From assembly GCF_014217835.1 (NCBI RefSeq), contig NZ_CP055263.1, positions 4,157,501 through 4,221,500 of the forward strand: a stretch of DNA of 64,000 bases. Reading direction: 5' to 3'. Below the pieces are notes generated by a model that worked only from the letters and a program-made list of their open reading frames with translations, was not told where the DNA came from and did no database searches. A program made the translations under genes and the position numbers. Origin of the DNA: Metabacillus sp. KUDC1714 (GTDB lineage: Bacteria; Bacillota; Bacilli; Bacillales; Bacillaceae). Positions 54,485-64,000 of this stretch are shown piece by piece. How positions within the stretch are numbered: position 1 is the stretch's first letter; each line of letters opens with the position of its first letter.

Positions 54485-54508
54485 GGGACTTTTTGGTCCC
54501 TCTTTTTT
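54483..54508 (+). terminator. Short intrinsic terminator after ylmG
   Basis: AGGGAC pairs with GTCCCT over six bases, followed by CTTTTTT. The stem is short but GC-rich, and overlaps the ylmG stop. Confidence 0.7.
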
Positions 54509-54567
54509 CATACATAACATAATACATATTTTAACCATGCAATATAGTGTAACTGGAGTTGTAACCT

Positions 54568-55344
54568 ATGGATCAAATATATCAACATTTTCGTGGTGAA
54601 GAACGACATTTTATCGATCAGGTTCTAGAATGGAAGGAAACCGTGCAAAATCAATATAGTCCAAAGCTATCAGATTTTTTAGATCCTCGAGAACAAGAAA
54701 TTGTAGCTTCAGTAATTGGTGAAAATTCAGATGTAAAGGTTTCTTTTTTAGGTGGTGTAGAAGTCACTGAACGAAAAAGAGCTTTAATATACCCGGACTA
54801 TTTTCTGCCAGAACAAGAGGATTTTAAGTTAACTCTTTTTGAAATACAATATGCTAGCAAATTTATCAATCTTCAGCATCGTCAGGTTCTAGGATCGCTT
54901 ATGAGTCTGGGACTAAAACGTTCAAAATTTGGTGATATTCGTATTAATCAAGACATTGTGCAGCTAGTATGTGCAAGTGAGATTGCAGAATATTTAAAAG
55001 CTAACTTCCAAGAAATTGGTCGAGCTAAAATTAGTTTGAAGGAAATATGTTTGAACAAATTAATCCCCCAAATAGAAGAGATGCAAGAGCTAATTATGAC
55101 GGTATCATCACTGCGACTTGATGTTGTATGCTCAGGGGTTTATAACATTTCACGGCAAAAAATCCAGCCACTTATTACAAATGGACTTGTTAAAGTAAAT
55201 TGGAAAACGGTTGATTCCGTATCATTTGAATGTCGCGATGGAGATACACTCTCCGTACGTGGATATGGTCGCAGTGAAATAACAGCTGTTGAAGGGAAAA
55301 CGAAAAAAGACAAGTGGAGATTAATTGTTAATAAACAAAAATAA
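54568..55344 (+). CDS. ylmH: YlmH, S4-domain RNA-binding protein
   Basis: A 258-residue protein with an N-terminal region related to RNA-binding YlmH (FRGEERHFIDQVLEW, FLGGVEVTERKRALIYP) and a C-terminal S4 domain (residues about 180-245: SSLRLDVVCSGVYNISRQK, VKVNWKTVDSVSFECRDGD). In B. subtilis YlmH has been tied to rescue of stalled large ribosomal subunits as an RqcP-like factor; this is family knowledge. TGGAG precedes the ATG by a moderate distance. It is followed by divIVA after 136 bases. Confidence 0.92.
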   Translation: MDQIYQHFRGEERHFIDQVLEWKETVQNQYSPKLSDFLDPREQEIVASVIGENSDVKVSFLGGVEVTERKRALIYPDYFLPEQEDFKLTLFEIQYASKFINLQHRQVLGSLMSLGLKRSKFGDIRINQDIVQLVCASEIAEYLKANFQEIGRAKISLKEICLNKLIPQIEEMQELIMTVSSLRLDVVCSGVYNISRQKIQPLITNGLVKVNWKTVDSVSFECRDGDTLSVRGYGRSEITAVEGKTKKDKWRLIVNKQK

Positions 55345-55480
55345 TAAGTTTACATGACCTTATCCTTATAAAAGTAAAATATTTTTGCCTAAATAACAGG
55401 ATTTTCAACAAACCTGTCGAATTATGATTTATAATGTTGACAAGGATTAACTATTTAACTACATATTGGAGGTGGCATCC

Positions 55481-55987
55481 GTGCCTTTAACACCGTTAGA
55501 TATCCATAATAAGGAGTTTAATAAAGGATTTCGTGGATATGATGAAGACGAAGTAAATGAATTTTTAGATCAAGTAATAAAAGATTATGAAATGATCATC
55601 CGCGAAAAGAAAGAGCTTGAATCACGCGTTATAGAACTAACTGAAAAATTAGGTCACTTTACAAATATTGAAGAGACATTGAATAAATCAATTATCATAG
55701 CTCAAGAAGCAGGAGAAGACGTTAAGAGAAATGCCCAGAAAGAATCAAAGCTAATAATTAAAGAGGCTGAGAAAAATGCGGATCGTATAATTAATGAATC
55801 ATTATCGAAGTCTCGGAAAATTGCAATGGAAATTGAAGAGCTTAAAAAGCAATCAAAAGTATTTAGAACGCGATTCCAGATGTTAATTGAAGCACAACTT
55901 GATCTATTGAAAAATGATGATTGGGATCATTTATTAGAGTATGAAGTAGAACCAATTTTTGGTGAAGCAGAAGAAACTAAAAGCTAA
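55481..55987 (+). CDS. divIVA: DivIVA, cell-division initiation/polar protein
   Basis: A 168-residue coiled-coil protein that binds negatively curved membrane and places MinCD at division sites; in sporulation it helps anchor the chromosome origin at the pole. The N-terminal membrane-binding part is PLTPLDIHNKEFNKGFRGYD, with the Phe-Arg in the FRGYDEDEV motif, and two coiled-coil parts follow (residues about 30-60 and 68-135). GTG 55481 is seven bases after GGAGGTGG. A TATAAT at 55430-55435 may be its -10 box, without a good -35. Confidence 0.94.
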   Translation: MPLTPLDIHNKEFNKGFRGYDEDEVNEFLDQVIKDYEMIIREKKELESRVIELTEKLGHFTNIEETLNKSIIIAQEAGEDVKRNAQKESKLIIKEAEKNADRIINESLSKSRKIAMEIEELKKQSKVFRTRFQMLIEAQLDLLKNDDWDHLLEYEVEPIFGEAEETKS

Positions 55988-56055
55988 ACTTGACTTTTTC
56001 ATTTTTTTTCGCATATAATACGAAAACATAGAGGTTTTTCTTATCGTTTAAGAAA

Positions 56056-56215
56056 TAATAAAATTCTTGAACTTAGGATAAGCGCACGACATCCAGCTCC
56101 AGCGCCTAGCCCCTCGAGGTCATAAGCTAATTTAGAATTGAAGGCAAAGAACGCCTTCTATCCTAAATCATCTTATGCTTGTCGGGGCTGATCAAGGCGC
56201 TTGCGCTTTTGTTCA
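56056..56215. repeat. Dispersed palindromic repeat, family 1, copy F (best preserved)
   Basis: ataaaattcttgaactta, AAGCGCACGACATCCAGCTC, CAGCGCCTAGCCCCTCGAGG, TCATAAGC, inner palindrome TTTAGAATTGAAGGC/GCCTTCTATCCTAAA, CTTATGCTTGTCGGGGCTGA and TCAAGGCGCTTGCGCTTTTG. The outer parts also pair (CGAGGTCATAAG with CTTATGCTTGTCG; GCGCCTAGCCCC with GGGGCTGATCAAGGCGC), so the whole unit is one long imperfect hairpin. It lies between divIVA and the ileS leader. Confidence 0.88.
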
Positions 56216-56267
56216 TTAACAACCTTATAGTAAAACGGTGAAAGGGATAGTAATCCTTTACAATTCT

Positions 56268-56478
56268 TATATAGCGAATCGAGGATGGTGTAAGCTCGAC
56301 ATAAGGAAAAAGGATGAAGATCACCCTAGAGTTCCATGCTGAACATATTTGTAAGTAAGCACAGGCGAATCATTCTCGTTACGAATGCTTGAGTGGATTA
56401 GTTTTAATGAATTAATCTAATAGGGTGGTACCGCGAGATAAACCTTCTCGTCCCTTGTGGGATGAGAGGGTTTTTTGT
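56268..56478 (+). promoter_or_regulatory. T-box leader of ileS
   Basis: The stem I base is GAATCGAGGATGGTGTAAGC, and the likely specifier codon is ATC (Ile) at 56320-56322 in GAAGATCACCC. The T-box sequence AGGGTGGTACCGCG is at 56422-56435. The terminator is CCTTCTCGTCCC/GGGATGAGAGG with six T (56443-56476). Uncharged tRNA-Ile should bind and favour the antiterminator, raising ileS expression. Confidence 0.93.
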
Positions 56479-56651
56479 GTTTTCTAAAGAAAGTTGTACC
56501 ACAAAACAGGTAATTGGGAAATTGTCAGATTCTTGTTAGTCTCTCTTCGACCTTTCACAAAAAAATAAAATTCATCCTGAAGTGAAGACACTATTACAAG
56601 GCAGCAAACTTTTTCGGAAAAAATTAACTATTAAAAGCTGGAGGAATGAAA

Positions 56652-59414
56652 ATGGATTATAAAGATACCTTGTTAATGCCAAAGACGGAATTTCCAATGC
56701 GTGGAAACCTTCCAAACAGAGAACCACTAATGCAAGAAAAATGGGAGCAAATGAATATTTACAATAAAGTACAAGAACGAACGAAAGATCGACCACTGTT
56801 CATTTTGCATGATGGTCCTCCTTACGCAAATGGTGATATTCATATGGGGCATGCACTTAATAAAATTTTAAAGGATTTTATTGTTCGTTATAAATCAATG
56901 ACAGGCTTCTGTGCTCCATATGTTCCAGGTTGGGACACTCATGGATTACCAATTGAAACTGCATTGACTAAAAATAAAAAAGTAAAAAGAAAAGAAATGT
57001 CGGTCGCTGAGTTCCGTAAGCTATGTGAAGAGTATGCTTGGGAACAAATTAATGGGCAACGTGAACAGTTTAAACGTCTTGGTGTACGTGGTGATTGGGA
57101 TAACCCATATGTTACGTTAAAGCCTGAGTATGAAGCTCAGCAAATCAAAGTATTCGGTGAGATGGCTAAAAAAGGTTATATTTACAAAGGCCTTAAACCA
57201 GTTTATTGGTCACCTTCAAGTGAATCTGCTCTAGCGGAAGCTGAGATCGAATATGCCGATAAACGCTCTCCATCAATTTATGTGGCATTCCCAGTTCAAG
57301 ATGGGAAAGGTGTTTTAACAAATGATGAAAAAATCATCATCTGGACGACAACACCATGGACAATTCCAGCAAATTTAGGTATTTCCGTCCACCCAGAATT
57401 AGATTATAGTGTTGTAGCTGTAGATGGTGAAAAATTCGTTGTTGCTTCAGCCCTAGTTGAATCTGTGGCAAACACTATTGGATGGGAAAATTATGAGGTT
57501 GATCGTACAATTAAAGGTGCAGCGCTTGATCGTGTGATTGCTAAACATCCTATTTATGATCGCGAGTCTCTTGTCATGCTTGGAGAACACGTAACGAGTG
57601 ATGGTGGTACTGGCTGTGTTCATACTGCACCAGGTCATGGGGAAGATGACTTTATTATTGGTAGTCAATACGGTTTAGATGTTTTATGTCCTGTTGATGA
57701 AAAAGGATATATGACAAAAGAGGCTGAAGGCTTCGAAGGATTATTCTATGACGAAGCAAACAAACCAATTACTGAAAAGTTAAAAGAGACTGGTTCATTA
57801 TTAAAGCTGCAATTCATTACCCACTCATACCCACATGATTGGAGAACAAAAAAACCAACGATCTTCCGTGCAACTGCTCAATGGTTTGCATCAATTAAAG
57901 ATTTCCGTGATGATCTATTAAAGGCTGTTAATGAAACAAAATGGGTTCCAGCATGGGGAGAAACTAGACTTTATAATATGGTACGTGATCGTGGAGACTG
58001 GTGTATTTCACGTCAACGTGCATGGGGAGTACCAATTCCAGTATTTTATGCTGAAAATGGTGAACCAATTATTACTGATGAAACAATTGAACATGTATCA
58101 AACCTTTTCCGTGATAAAGGATCAAATATTTGGTTTGAACTTGAAGCAAAAGATCTCCTGCCAGTGGGCTTTACACATGAAGGAAGTCCAAATGGTACAT
58201 TCACTAAAGAAAATGATATTATGGATGTTTGGTTTGATTCAGGTTCATCACATCAAGCAGTTCTTTTAGAAAGAGATGACCTTCAAAGACCAGCTGATTT
58301 ATACCTTGAAGGATCTGACCAATATCGTGGTTGGTTTAACTCTTCTTTATCAACAGCTGTTGCTGTAACTGGTAAAGCACCATATAAAGGCGTATTAAGC
58401 CATGGTTTTGCGCTTGATGGTGAAGGACGAAAGATGAGTAAATCACTTGGAAATACGGTATTACCTTCAAAAGTAATGAAACAACTAGGTGGAGATATTT
58501 TACGATTATGGGTAGCATCAGTTGATTATCAAGCAGATGTAAGAGTATCTGATGCGATCTTAAAACAAGTTGCAGAGGTTTATCGTAAGATCCGTAATAC
58601 TTTCCGTTTCTTACTTGGTAATTTAGCAGACTTTGATCCGGCTACAGATAAAGTCAGCCTAGAAAATCTCCGTGATGTCGACCGTTATATGCTTGTGAAG
58701 TTAAATAAGCTAACAAAGCGTGTAAAAGACTCATATGACCAGTATGAATTCGCTGCAATCTATCATGCAGTTCATAATTTCTGTACAATTGAATTAAGTT
58801 CATTCTACTTAGATTTTGCTAAGGATGTACTTTATATTGAATCAAAAGAAAACCAAGAACGTCGTGCTATTCAAACTGTGCTTTATGAAACACTGTTGTC
58901 TCTTGTTAAATTAGTCACACCTATTCTTCCACATACAGCTGATGAAGTTTGGGAGCATATTGACTCAGTAACAGAAGAAAGTGTTCAATTAGTTGATATG
59001 CCAGAGGTTAAAAGCTATCCACAAGCTGAAAAGCTGGAGAAAAAGTGGGATGCATTTATGGCATTACGTGATGATGTCTTAAAGGCATTAGAGGTAGCTC
59101 GTAATGAAAAAGTAATTGGGAAGTCATTAACTGCGAGTATTTCACTTTATCCTAATGCTGAAGCAAAAGAATTGCTTGAATCTGTAGAAGAAGACTTAAA
59201 ACAATTATTTATTGTTTCAGGTTTTGAAATTGCTGGTGCGTATGAAGAAGCACCAGAAAATGCAGAAGGCTTCGATTCAGTGAAAATTGTCATCACACAA
59301 GCTGAAGGTGAAACATGTGACCGTTGTTGGATTGTAACACCAGAAGTAGGCCAGGTTTCAGAACACCCAACCCTTTGCCCACGTTGTGCAGGGATTGTGA
59401 AAGAACATTATTAA
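56652..59414 (+). CDS. ileS: Isoleucyl-tRNA synthetase
   Basis: A 920-residue class I aminoacyl-tRNA synthetase. HIGH is HMGH at residues 64-67, KMSKS begins at Lys594, the editing (CP1) domain includes the [14 protein letters not shown] stretch, and the C-terminus has a zinc finger (CDRCWIV and LCPRCAG). This is the IleS1 bacterial type. ATG 56652 is preferred over ATG 56646, which lies two bases from GGAGG. It is controlled by the T-box upstream and followed by a long palindrome. Confidence 0.97.
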   Translation: MDYKDTLLMPKTEFPMRGNLPNREPLMQEKWEQMNIYNKVQERTKDRPLFILHDGPPYANGDIHMGHALNKILKDFIVRYKSMTGFCAPYVPGWDTHGLPIETALTKNKKVKRKEMSVAEFRKLCEEYAWEQINGQREQFKRLGVRGDWDNPYVTLKPEYEAQQIKVFGEMAKKGYIYKGLKPVYWSPSSESALAEAEIEYADKRSPSIYVAFPVQDGKGVLTNDEKIIIWTTTPWTIPANLGISVHPELDYSVVAVDGEKFVVASALVESVANTIGWENYEVDRTIKGAALDRVIAKHPIYDRESLVMLGEHVTSDGGTGCVHTAPGHGEDDFIIGSQYGLDVLCPVDEKGYMTKEAEGFEGLFYDEANKPITEKLKETGSLLKLQFITHSYPHDWRTKKPTIFRATAQWFASIKDFRDDLLKAVNETKWVPAWGETRLYNMVRDRGDWCISRQRAWGVPIPVFYAENGEPIITDETIEHVSNLFRDKGSNIWFELEAKDLLPVGFTHEGSPNGTFTKENDIMDVWFDSGSSHQAVLLERDDLQRPADLYLEGSDQYRGWFNSSLSTAVAVTGKAPYKGVLSHGFALDGEGRKMSKSLGNTVLPSKVMKQLGGDILRLWVASVDYQADVRVSDAILKQVAEVYRKIRNTFRFLLGNLADFDPATDKVSLENLRDVDRYMLVKLNKLTKRVKDSYDQYEFAAIYHAVHNFCTIELSSFYLDFAKDVLYIESKENQERRAIQTVLYETLLSLVKLVTPILPHTADEVWEHIDSVTEESVQLVDMPEVKSYPQAEKLEKKWDAFMALRDDVLKALEVARNEKVIGKSLTASISLYPNAEAKELLESVEEDLKQLFIVSGFEIAGAYEEAPENAEGFDSVKIVITQAEGETCDRCWIVTPEVGQVSEHPTLCPRCAGIVKEHY

Positions 59415-59434
59415 GTATTAACTAGTTTTGACCG

Positions 59435-59500
59435 AGGGTCAGACCCCTTCAGAGCGTAGTGCTAAGTATTTTAGTCTACACTTTATAGGGGTCTGACCCT
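59435..59500. repeat. Palindrome AGGGTCAGACCCCT / AGGGGTCTGACCCT after ileS
   Basis: Two 14-base arms (59435-59448 and 59487-59500) are perfect inverted repeats around 38 bases; each arm is itself nearly palindromic (GGGTC.GACCC). There is no T run, so a terminator role is doubtful. The GGGTCAGACCCC motif looks like REP/small IS-associated palindromes that I recall from other Firmicutes. No transposase is nearby. Confidence 0.75.
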
Positions 59501-59696
59501 GTCTGTTTAACAAGCCCATTTTTAATCAAAAATGTTTAAACAATAAAAACAAAGGGTAAAAAATACCCATTCACCAAAATTATTCGAAATTTTTTTAGCA
59601 TGCATTTCAATCACAGGAAAATTCTTAATAGGGTGAGCATGGATTTCTCGGGATAAACTATAGATACATCATGAGAAGGATAAGGAGTTGTCCATC

Positions 59697-60059
59697 TTGA
59701 ATCAATTTTTTGGGATCCGTTATGAATTGCAAGTGATGAGAGAAGAACTGCGAACTAGGTTGTTTGATCACAGTTTGTTTGAAATGACTTGTGATGATCA
59801 TCAAGGAAAAGATACTACTTTGATGCATCATATTAAAGAGGAACTTCAAGATGTAGAACGTGCCTTAATGAAATTTGATAAAGGTATTTACGGATATTGC
59901 GAAGAAACAGGTGAAGAAATTCCTTTTGAGAAATTAAGGATACTCCCAACAGCTAGGACAAAATATGATTTTTATTTCCAGGAATTATTTGAACGTAAGT
60001 CTCTCCCACAATACGATTATACACATGAAGAAACATATATTACTGGTAGTGATTTTTAA
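59697..60059 (+). CDS. ylyA: YlyA, TraR/DksA-like sporulation-linked protein
   Basis: A 120-residue protein with the DksA/TraR-like core: a helical N-terminal part with LQDVERALMKFDKGIYGYC (about residues 48-66), then EETGEEIPFEKLRILPTART, where the usual zinc-finger cysteines are mostly missing. B. subtilis YlyA is reported to interact with RNA polymerase and adjust sigma-G-dependent genes. TTG 59697 is nine bases after AAGGAG; the TTG at 59688 is too close. A possible weak terminator follows. Confidence 0.83.
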   Translation: MNQFFGIRYELQVMREELRTRLFDHSLFEMTCDDHQGKDTTLMHHIKEELQDVERALMKFDKGIYGYCEETGEEIPFEKLRILPTARTKYDFYFQELFERKSLPQYDYTHEETYITGSDF

Positions 60060-60076
60060 GTCACTGTCGACGTTGG

Positions 60077-60120
60077 GGCTCAAATTTTCTCTGTAAGAGG
60101 AGTAGGTTTGGGCTTTTACT
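60077..60120 (+). terminator. Weak hairpin after ylyA
   Basis: GGCTCAAA pairs with TTTGGGC (G-U pairs) and TTCTCT with AGAGGA inside, followed by TTTTACTTTT. Confidence 0.5.
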
Positions 60121-60248
60121 TTTGATAAAAAAATAGTAGCAACAAGCTAGCACTATCCAAGTAGTGCTTAAAACCTCAATATATGATACAATTCATAAGG
60201 ATAAATGTCACATTTAGCAAAAAAGGAAAGAGGAGAGTTGAGGAATTC

Positions 60249-60716
60249 GTGTTCTATTACATAATTGCAGCAATAATAATTTTGATTGATCAAGTAACGA
60301 AATGGTTTATTGTCAAAAATATGCAGCTTGGAGAGAACATAACCGTAATCGAAAATTTTTTATATATTACATCCCATCGAAATCGGGGAGCAGCATGGGG
60401 AATTTTACAAGGACAAATGTGGTTTTTTTATATCATCACAACAATAGTGATTGTTGGTATCATCTATTATATAAAAAAACATACAAAGGAAAATAAGGTA
60501 ATGGGAATAGCGCTTGGTTTAATGCTAGGTGGAGCAATTGGTAATTTCATTGACCGTTTATTCCGTAAAGAAGTTGTCGATTTTATAAATACATATATCT
60601 TTTCATATGACTTCCCAATCTTTAATGTTGCCGATTCTGCATTATGTGTGGGTGTTGTATTGTTATTTATTCATATGTTGTTTTTTGAAGGGAAACAAGA
60701 GAAGGAGCAAGCATAA
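60249..60716 (+). CDS. lspA: Lipoprotein signal peptidase LspA
   Basis: A 155-residue membrane aspartic protease (signal peptidase II) that cleaves prolipoprotein signal peptides ahead of the lipidated Cys. Four membrane segments; the catalytic aspartates lie in [18 protein letters not shown] and [14 protein letters not shown], with the conserved [12 protein letters not shown] near residue 45. GTG 60249 follows TTGAGGA and gives the B. subtilis length; the 22-codon upstream extension is rejected. It abuts the next gene directly. Confidence 0.94.
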   Translation: MFYYIIAAIIILIDQVTKWFIVKNMQLGENITVIENFLYITSHRNRGAAWGILQGQMWFFYIITTIVIVGIIYYIKKHTKENKVMGIALGLMLGGAIGNFIDRLFRKEVVDFINTYIFSYDFPIFNVADSALCVGVVLLFIHMLFFEGKQEKEQA

Positions 60717-61631
60717 ATGGACATCATTGAATTACAAGTTAGTGAAGAGCATAAACATGAACGGATTGATAAATTCTTGTCAACATACAATGACGAGTGG
60801 TCGCGTTCTCAAGTTCAACTCTGGATAAAAGATGGTTCAGTTAAAGTAAATGATAAGGAAATAAAAACGAATTATAAATGTCAACTTGCTGATAAAATCG
60901 TCGTATCAATCCCAGAACCTGAACCATTAGACGTTATTGCTGAGGATATGGACCTCGATATTTATTATGAAGATCAAGATGTACTCGTTGTAAATAAGCC
61001 TAAAGGGATGGTTGTTCATCCAGCACCTGGTCATTTAAGTGGGACACTTGTAAATGGGTTAATGGCTCATTGTCAGGATCTTTCTGGTATAAATGGTGTA
61101 CTTAGACCAGGAATCGTACATCGAATTGACAAGGACACCTCTGGTTTGTTAATGGTTGCAAAAAATGATATGGCACATGAATCATTGGTTGCGCAATTGG
61201 TTGAGAAGTCTGTAACAAGAAGATATAAAGCAATCGTTCATGGGAGTATTCCGCATGACCATGGAACAATCAATGCTCCAATTGGTCGTGATAAGGTTGA
61301 TCGTCAAAGTATGACTGTTACAAATGTGAGCAGTAAAGATGCTGTAACACATTTTCATGTAATTGAGCGCTTTGAGAACTTTACCTTTGTAGAATGTCAG
61401 CTTGAAACGGGAAGAACCCATCAAATCCGTGTTCATATGAAATATATAGGCTATCCATTAGTTGGAGATCCGAAATATGGTCCGAAAAAGACGTTGCCTA
61501 TTAATGGACAGGCACTTCATGCCGGTGTGTTAGGCTTTGAACACCCGCGCACTAAAGAATACCTTGAATTTGAAGCACCTTTACCAGATGAATTTGAGCA
61601 AGTTTTAGATCAAATAAAAAATAATCGTTGA
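60717..61631 (+). CDS. ylyB: RluA/RluD-family pseudouridine synthase YlyB
   Basis: A 304-residue enzyme that converts uridine to pseudouridine in large-subunit rRNA, probably the RluD-like positions. An N-terminal S4 domain (residues about 12-75: HERIDKFLSTYNDEWSRSQV) is followed by the catalytic domain with HRIDKDTSGLLMVAKN (catalytic Asp at about residue 139) and ETGRTHQIRVHMKYIGYPL. GAAGGAG precedes the ATG, and it starts right after lspA. The pyr promoter overlaps its stop codon. Confidence 0.93.
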   Translation: MDIIELQVSEEHKHERIDKFLSTYNDEWSRSQVQLWIKDGSVKVNDKEIKTNYKCQLADKIVVSIPEPEPLDVIAEDMDLDIYYEDQDVLVVNKPKGMVVHPAPGHLSGTLVNGLMAHCQDLSGINGVLRPGIVHRIDKDTSGLLMVAKNDMAHESLVAQLVEKSVTRRYKAIVHGSIPHDHGTINAPIGRDKVDRQSMTVTNVSSKDAVTHFHVIERFENFTFVECQLETGRTHQIRVHMKYIGYPLVGDPKYGPKKTLPINGQALHAGVLGFEHPRTKEYLEFEAPLPDEFEQVLDQIKNNR

Positions 61632-61656
61632 CACATTTCTACATGTTTGGCATAAT
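61628..61656 (+). promoter_or_regulatory. Sigma-A promoter of the pyr operon
   Basis: TTGACA (61628-61633), 17 bases, CATAAT (61651-61656). The -35 box overlaps the TGA stop of ylyB. It is followed by the PyrR-controlled leader. Confidence 0.9.
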
Positions 61657-61685
61657 AGTTTTAACTTAATAAGAACCTTTAACAC

Positions 61686-61797
61686 AGTCCCGTGAGGCTG
61701 AGAAGGAAAACGGAAATGATGACTATGGTCATATTTATGCCATTAGTCTATCTATGTCTTCGTAAACCCTCTCCCAAAACGGTGAGAGGGTTTTTCG
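61686..61797 (+). promoter_or_regulatory. PyrR attenuator 1, ahead of pyrR
   Basis: The PyrR-binding loop AGTCCCGTGAGGCT (61686-61699) differs slightly from the usual AGTCCAGAGAGGCT. The terminator is AAACCCTCTC/GAGAGGGTTT (61764-61793) with T run. In the presence of UMP/UTP, PyrR binds the anti-antiterminator and stops transcription. Confidence 0.9.
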
Positions 61798-61818
61798 TTT
61801 TTCAAGGTTACTTTTTAA

Positions 61819-62409
<591 letters not shown>

Positions 62410-62424
62410 AACCCTTTAAAGAAT

Positions 62425-62525
62425 AGTCCAGAGAGGCTACAAAGGGGAACAAAAAGGCTCAGGTCGCAGTATGCGAATGACGATCTTTTTGTACCTCTTT
62501 GCACCTTTTTGCAAAGAGGTTTTTT
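62425..62525 (+). promoter_or_regulatory. PyrR attenuator 2, between pyrR and pyrP
   Basis: The binding loop AGTCCAGAGAGGCT (62425-62438) matches the consensus. The terminator is CCTCTTTGC/GCAAAGAGG (62494-62519) with six T. Confidence 0.93.
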
Positions 62526-62588
62526 GATTTAAAAGTAAACCCTTCACACATTCTAACAACATGAAAACTCATTACGGAGGTCCTAATC

Positions 62589-63872
62589 GTGAAAGAAGAA
62601 CAAATTATACTAGATGTAAATGATACACCTAAGCCAATGACTTGGTTAGCATTAAGCTTTCAGCATTTATTCGCGATGTTCGGAGCGACTATATTAGTAC
62701 CATATCTCGTAGAATTAGATCCTGCTGTGGCACTTATCTCAAGTGGGTTAGGTACAATTGCGTTCTTACTTATTACAAAGGGAAAAGTACCTGCATATCT
62801 TGGTTCATCTTTCGCATTCATTACACCAATTATTGTTGCAAAGGCTGCAGGTGGTGTTGGAGCCGCGATGGTAGGAAGCTTCTTAGCTGGATTGGTTTAC
62901 GGGATTATCGCCTTGATTATAAAAGGTACTGGTCATAAATGGATTATGAAAATACTTCCACCAGTTGTAGTAGGACCTGTTATTATCGTTATCGGTTTAG
63001 GATTAGCTGGCACTGCAGTTGGAATGGCAACGAATGATCCAACAGGTGAATATAGTTTACAGTACTTTTCAGTAGCGTTAGTAACTTTGCTAATCACAAT
63101 CTTATGTTCGATCTTCTTAAAAGGATTTTTCAACTTAATACCTGTACTAATAGGGATCACAGGTGGTTACTTATACTCATTAGCAATTGGCATTATAGAC
63201 TTTTCAAAAGTAACTGCTGCTGGTTGGATACAAGCTCCAAACTTTGTTATCCCATTTGTCGACTACACTCCATCAATATCATTTGAAATCATTCTATTAA
63301 TGGTACCAGTGGTAGTTGTCACAATTTCTGAGCATATCGGACACCAATTGGTCTTAGGGAAAGTTGTGGGGAGAGATTATATCGAAAATCCTGGTTTACA
63401 CCGTTCGATTTTAGGTGATGGGGTCGCAACAATGATCGCAGCGTTAATAGGTGGACCTCCAAATACGACATACGGTGAAAACATTGGCGTACTTGCTATT
63501 ACAAGGGTTTATAGTGTGTTTATCATAGCAGGTGCCGCAGTTTTGGCTATCATCTTTGGATTCATCGGAAAAATATCTGCTTTTATTAGCACAATCCCTA
63601 CACCAGTTATGGGTGGTGTATCGATACTTCTTTTCGGAATAATTGCTTCATCTGGACTTAGAATGATGATTGACAGCAAGCTTGACCTAGGTAGTAAACG
63701 AAACCTGATCATCGCATCTGTTATTCTAGTTATTGGGATTGGTGAAGCAACTTTAAAGATTGGAAACCTTGATTTACATGGAATGGCTTTAGCGGCAATC
63801 ATTGGAATCATCCTAAATCTTGTTTTACCTTATGATAAAGAAGAAACAATCAATAATAATGAAATAGCATAA
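62589..63872 (+). CDS. pyrP: Uracil permease PyrP
   Basis: A 427-residue NCS2/NAT-family transporter with about 12-14 membrane segments that brings uracil into the cell. Family parts: TWLALSFQHLFAMFGATILV (residues about 18-37), SSFAFITPI, EHIGHQLVLGKVVGRD, and GDGVATMIAALIGGPPNTTYGENIGV (cut: GGPPNTTYGENIGV, about 290-303), the NAT signature region. GTG start with GGAGGTCC upstream. Second gene of the pyr operon. Confidence 0.95.
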   Translation: MKEEQIILDVNDTPKPMTWLALSFQHLFAMFGATILVPYLVELDPAVALISSGLGTIAFLLITKGKVPAYLGSSFAFITPIIVAKAAGGVGAAMVGSFLAGLVYGIIALIIKGTGHKWIMKILPPVVVGPVIIVIGLGLAGTAVGMATNDPTGEYSLQYFSVALVTLLITILCSIFLKGFFNLIPVLIGITGGYLYSLAIGIIDFSKVTAAGWIQAPNFVIPFVDYTPSISFEIILLMVPVVVVTISEHIGHQLVLGKVVGRDYIENPGLHRSILGDGVATMIAALIGGPPNTTYGENIGVLAITRVYSVFIIAGAAVLAIIFGFIGKISAFISTIPTPVMGGVSILLFGIIASSGLRMMIDSKLDLGSKRNLIIASVILVIGIGEATLKIGNLDLHGMALAAIIGIILNLVLPYDKEETINNNEIA

Positions 63873-63895
63873 ATTTGCTTAGATCTTTTAAAGAA

Positions 63896-63999
63896 AGTCC
63901 AGAGAGGCTTGGAAGGGTGTAAGGCAATGTAAGGTATACCAATACCTGAATTTGCTCTACCTTTAAACACTCTGATGGATATGAATCAGGGTGTTTTTT
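63896..63999 (+). promoter_or_regulatory. PyrR attenuator 3, after pyrP
   Basis: The binding loop AGTCCAGAGAGGCT is at 63896-63909; the terminator is ACACTCTGAT/ATCAGGGTGT with six T at the very end of the window (63967-63999). In B. subtilis this third attenuator precedes pyrB, so pyrB is expected just outside. Confidence 0.9.
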
Positions 64000-64000
64000 A

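Noticed and set aside
55430..55465. TTGACA at 55437 as the divIVA promoter
   Set aside because: The matching -10 would put the RNA start inside the divIVA ribosome site; the TATAAT at 55430 is more likely, but its -35 is poor.

Overview
This window is a piece of a low-GC Firmicutes chromosome from an endospore-forming member of the Bacillaceae. The evidence is AT-rich DNA, AGGAGG-type ribosome sites, many TTG/GTG starts, and gene order that follows Bacillus subtilis almost gene for gene: ctaE-ctaF-ctaG, the ylb block, mraZ-rsmH-ftsL-pbpB-spoVD-murE-mraY-murD-spoVE-murG-murB-divIB-ylxW-ylxX-sbp-ftsA-ftsZ, spoIIGA-sigE-sigG, the ylm block with sepF and divIVA, ileS, ylyA, lspA, rluD-like, pyrR, pyrP. 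The species cannot be named from the sequence alone. All functional names rest on recognition of families and synteny, not on a database search.

Layout. 1-2.2 kb: end of the caa3 oxidase operon (ctaE end, ctaF, ctaG) and a DUF420 membrane protein. 2.3-4.6 kb: two TTG-start acetyltransferases and a YugN-like gene. 4.9-13.3 kb: ylbB-ylbG with additions (LysM-CAP protein, thioesterase, small lipoprotein), then a minus-strand sporulation RNA candidate (csfG-like), rsmD and coaD. 13.3-16.7 kb: ylbJ, ylbK, ylbL. 16.7-18.6 kb: a group II intron with an intact reverse transcriptase. 18.6-26.6 kb: tmcAL, ylbN-rpmF, an enoyl-CoA hydratase family gene, gerR, ylbP, panE-like, DUF3397, bshC. 26.7-46.4 kb: the dcw cluster for septal peptidoglycan synthesis and cell division, including the sporulation paralogues spoVD and spoVE. 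46.9-49.7 kb: spoIIGA, sigE, sigG. 49.7-51.6 kb: a second, nearly identical intron whose reverse transcriptase has an early stop codon. 51.9-60.1 kb: ylmC-ylmH, divIVA, T-box controlled ileS, ylyA. 60.2-64 kb: lspA, rluD-like, then pyrR and pyrP, each under a PyrR attenuator, with a third attenuator at the window end leading to the next pyr gene.

How the genes work together. The core is a growth, division and sporulation block. MurE/MraY/MurD/MurG/MurB make lipid II; PBP2B with FtsL/DivIB builds the septum; SpoVD/SpoVE make the spore cortex; FtsA/FtsZ/SepF/DivIVA form and place the ring; SpoIIGA-SigE and SigG run the mother-cell and forespore programmes.

What stands out beyond this conserved core: the paired group IIC introns 33 kb apart, each placed directly after an intrinsic terminator; at least six copies of a dispersed palindromic repeat, one separating spoIIGA from sigE; a second repeat family present in opposite orientations; a minus-strand RNA gene whose candidate promoter has the same layout as the one before sigG; a CTG start for ylbC; and a 10-bp-period MraZ operator. 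I found no CRISPR array, prophage, tRNA or rRNA, and no clearly undescribed multi-gene system.
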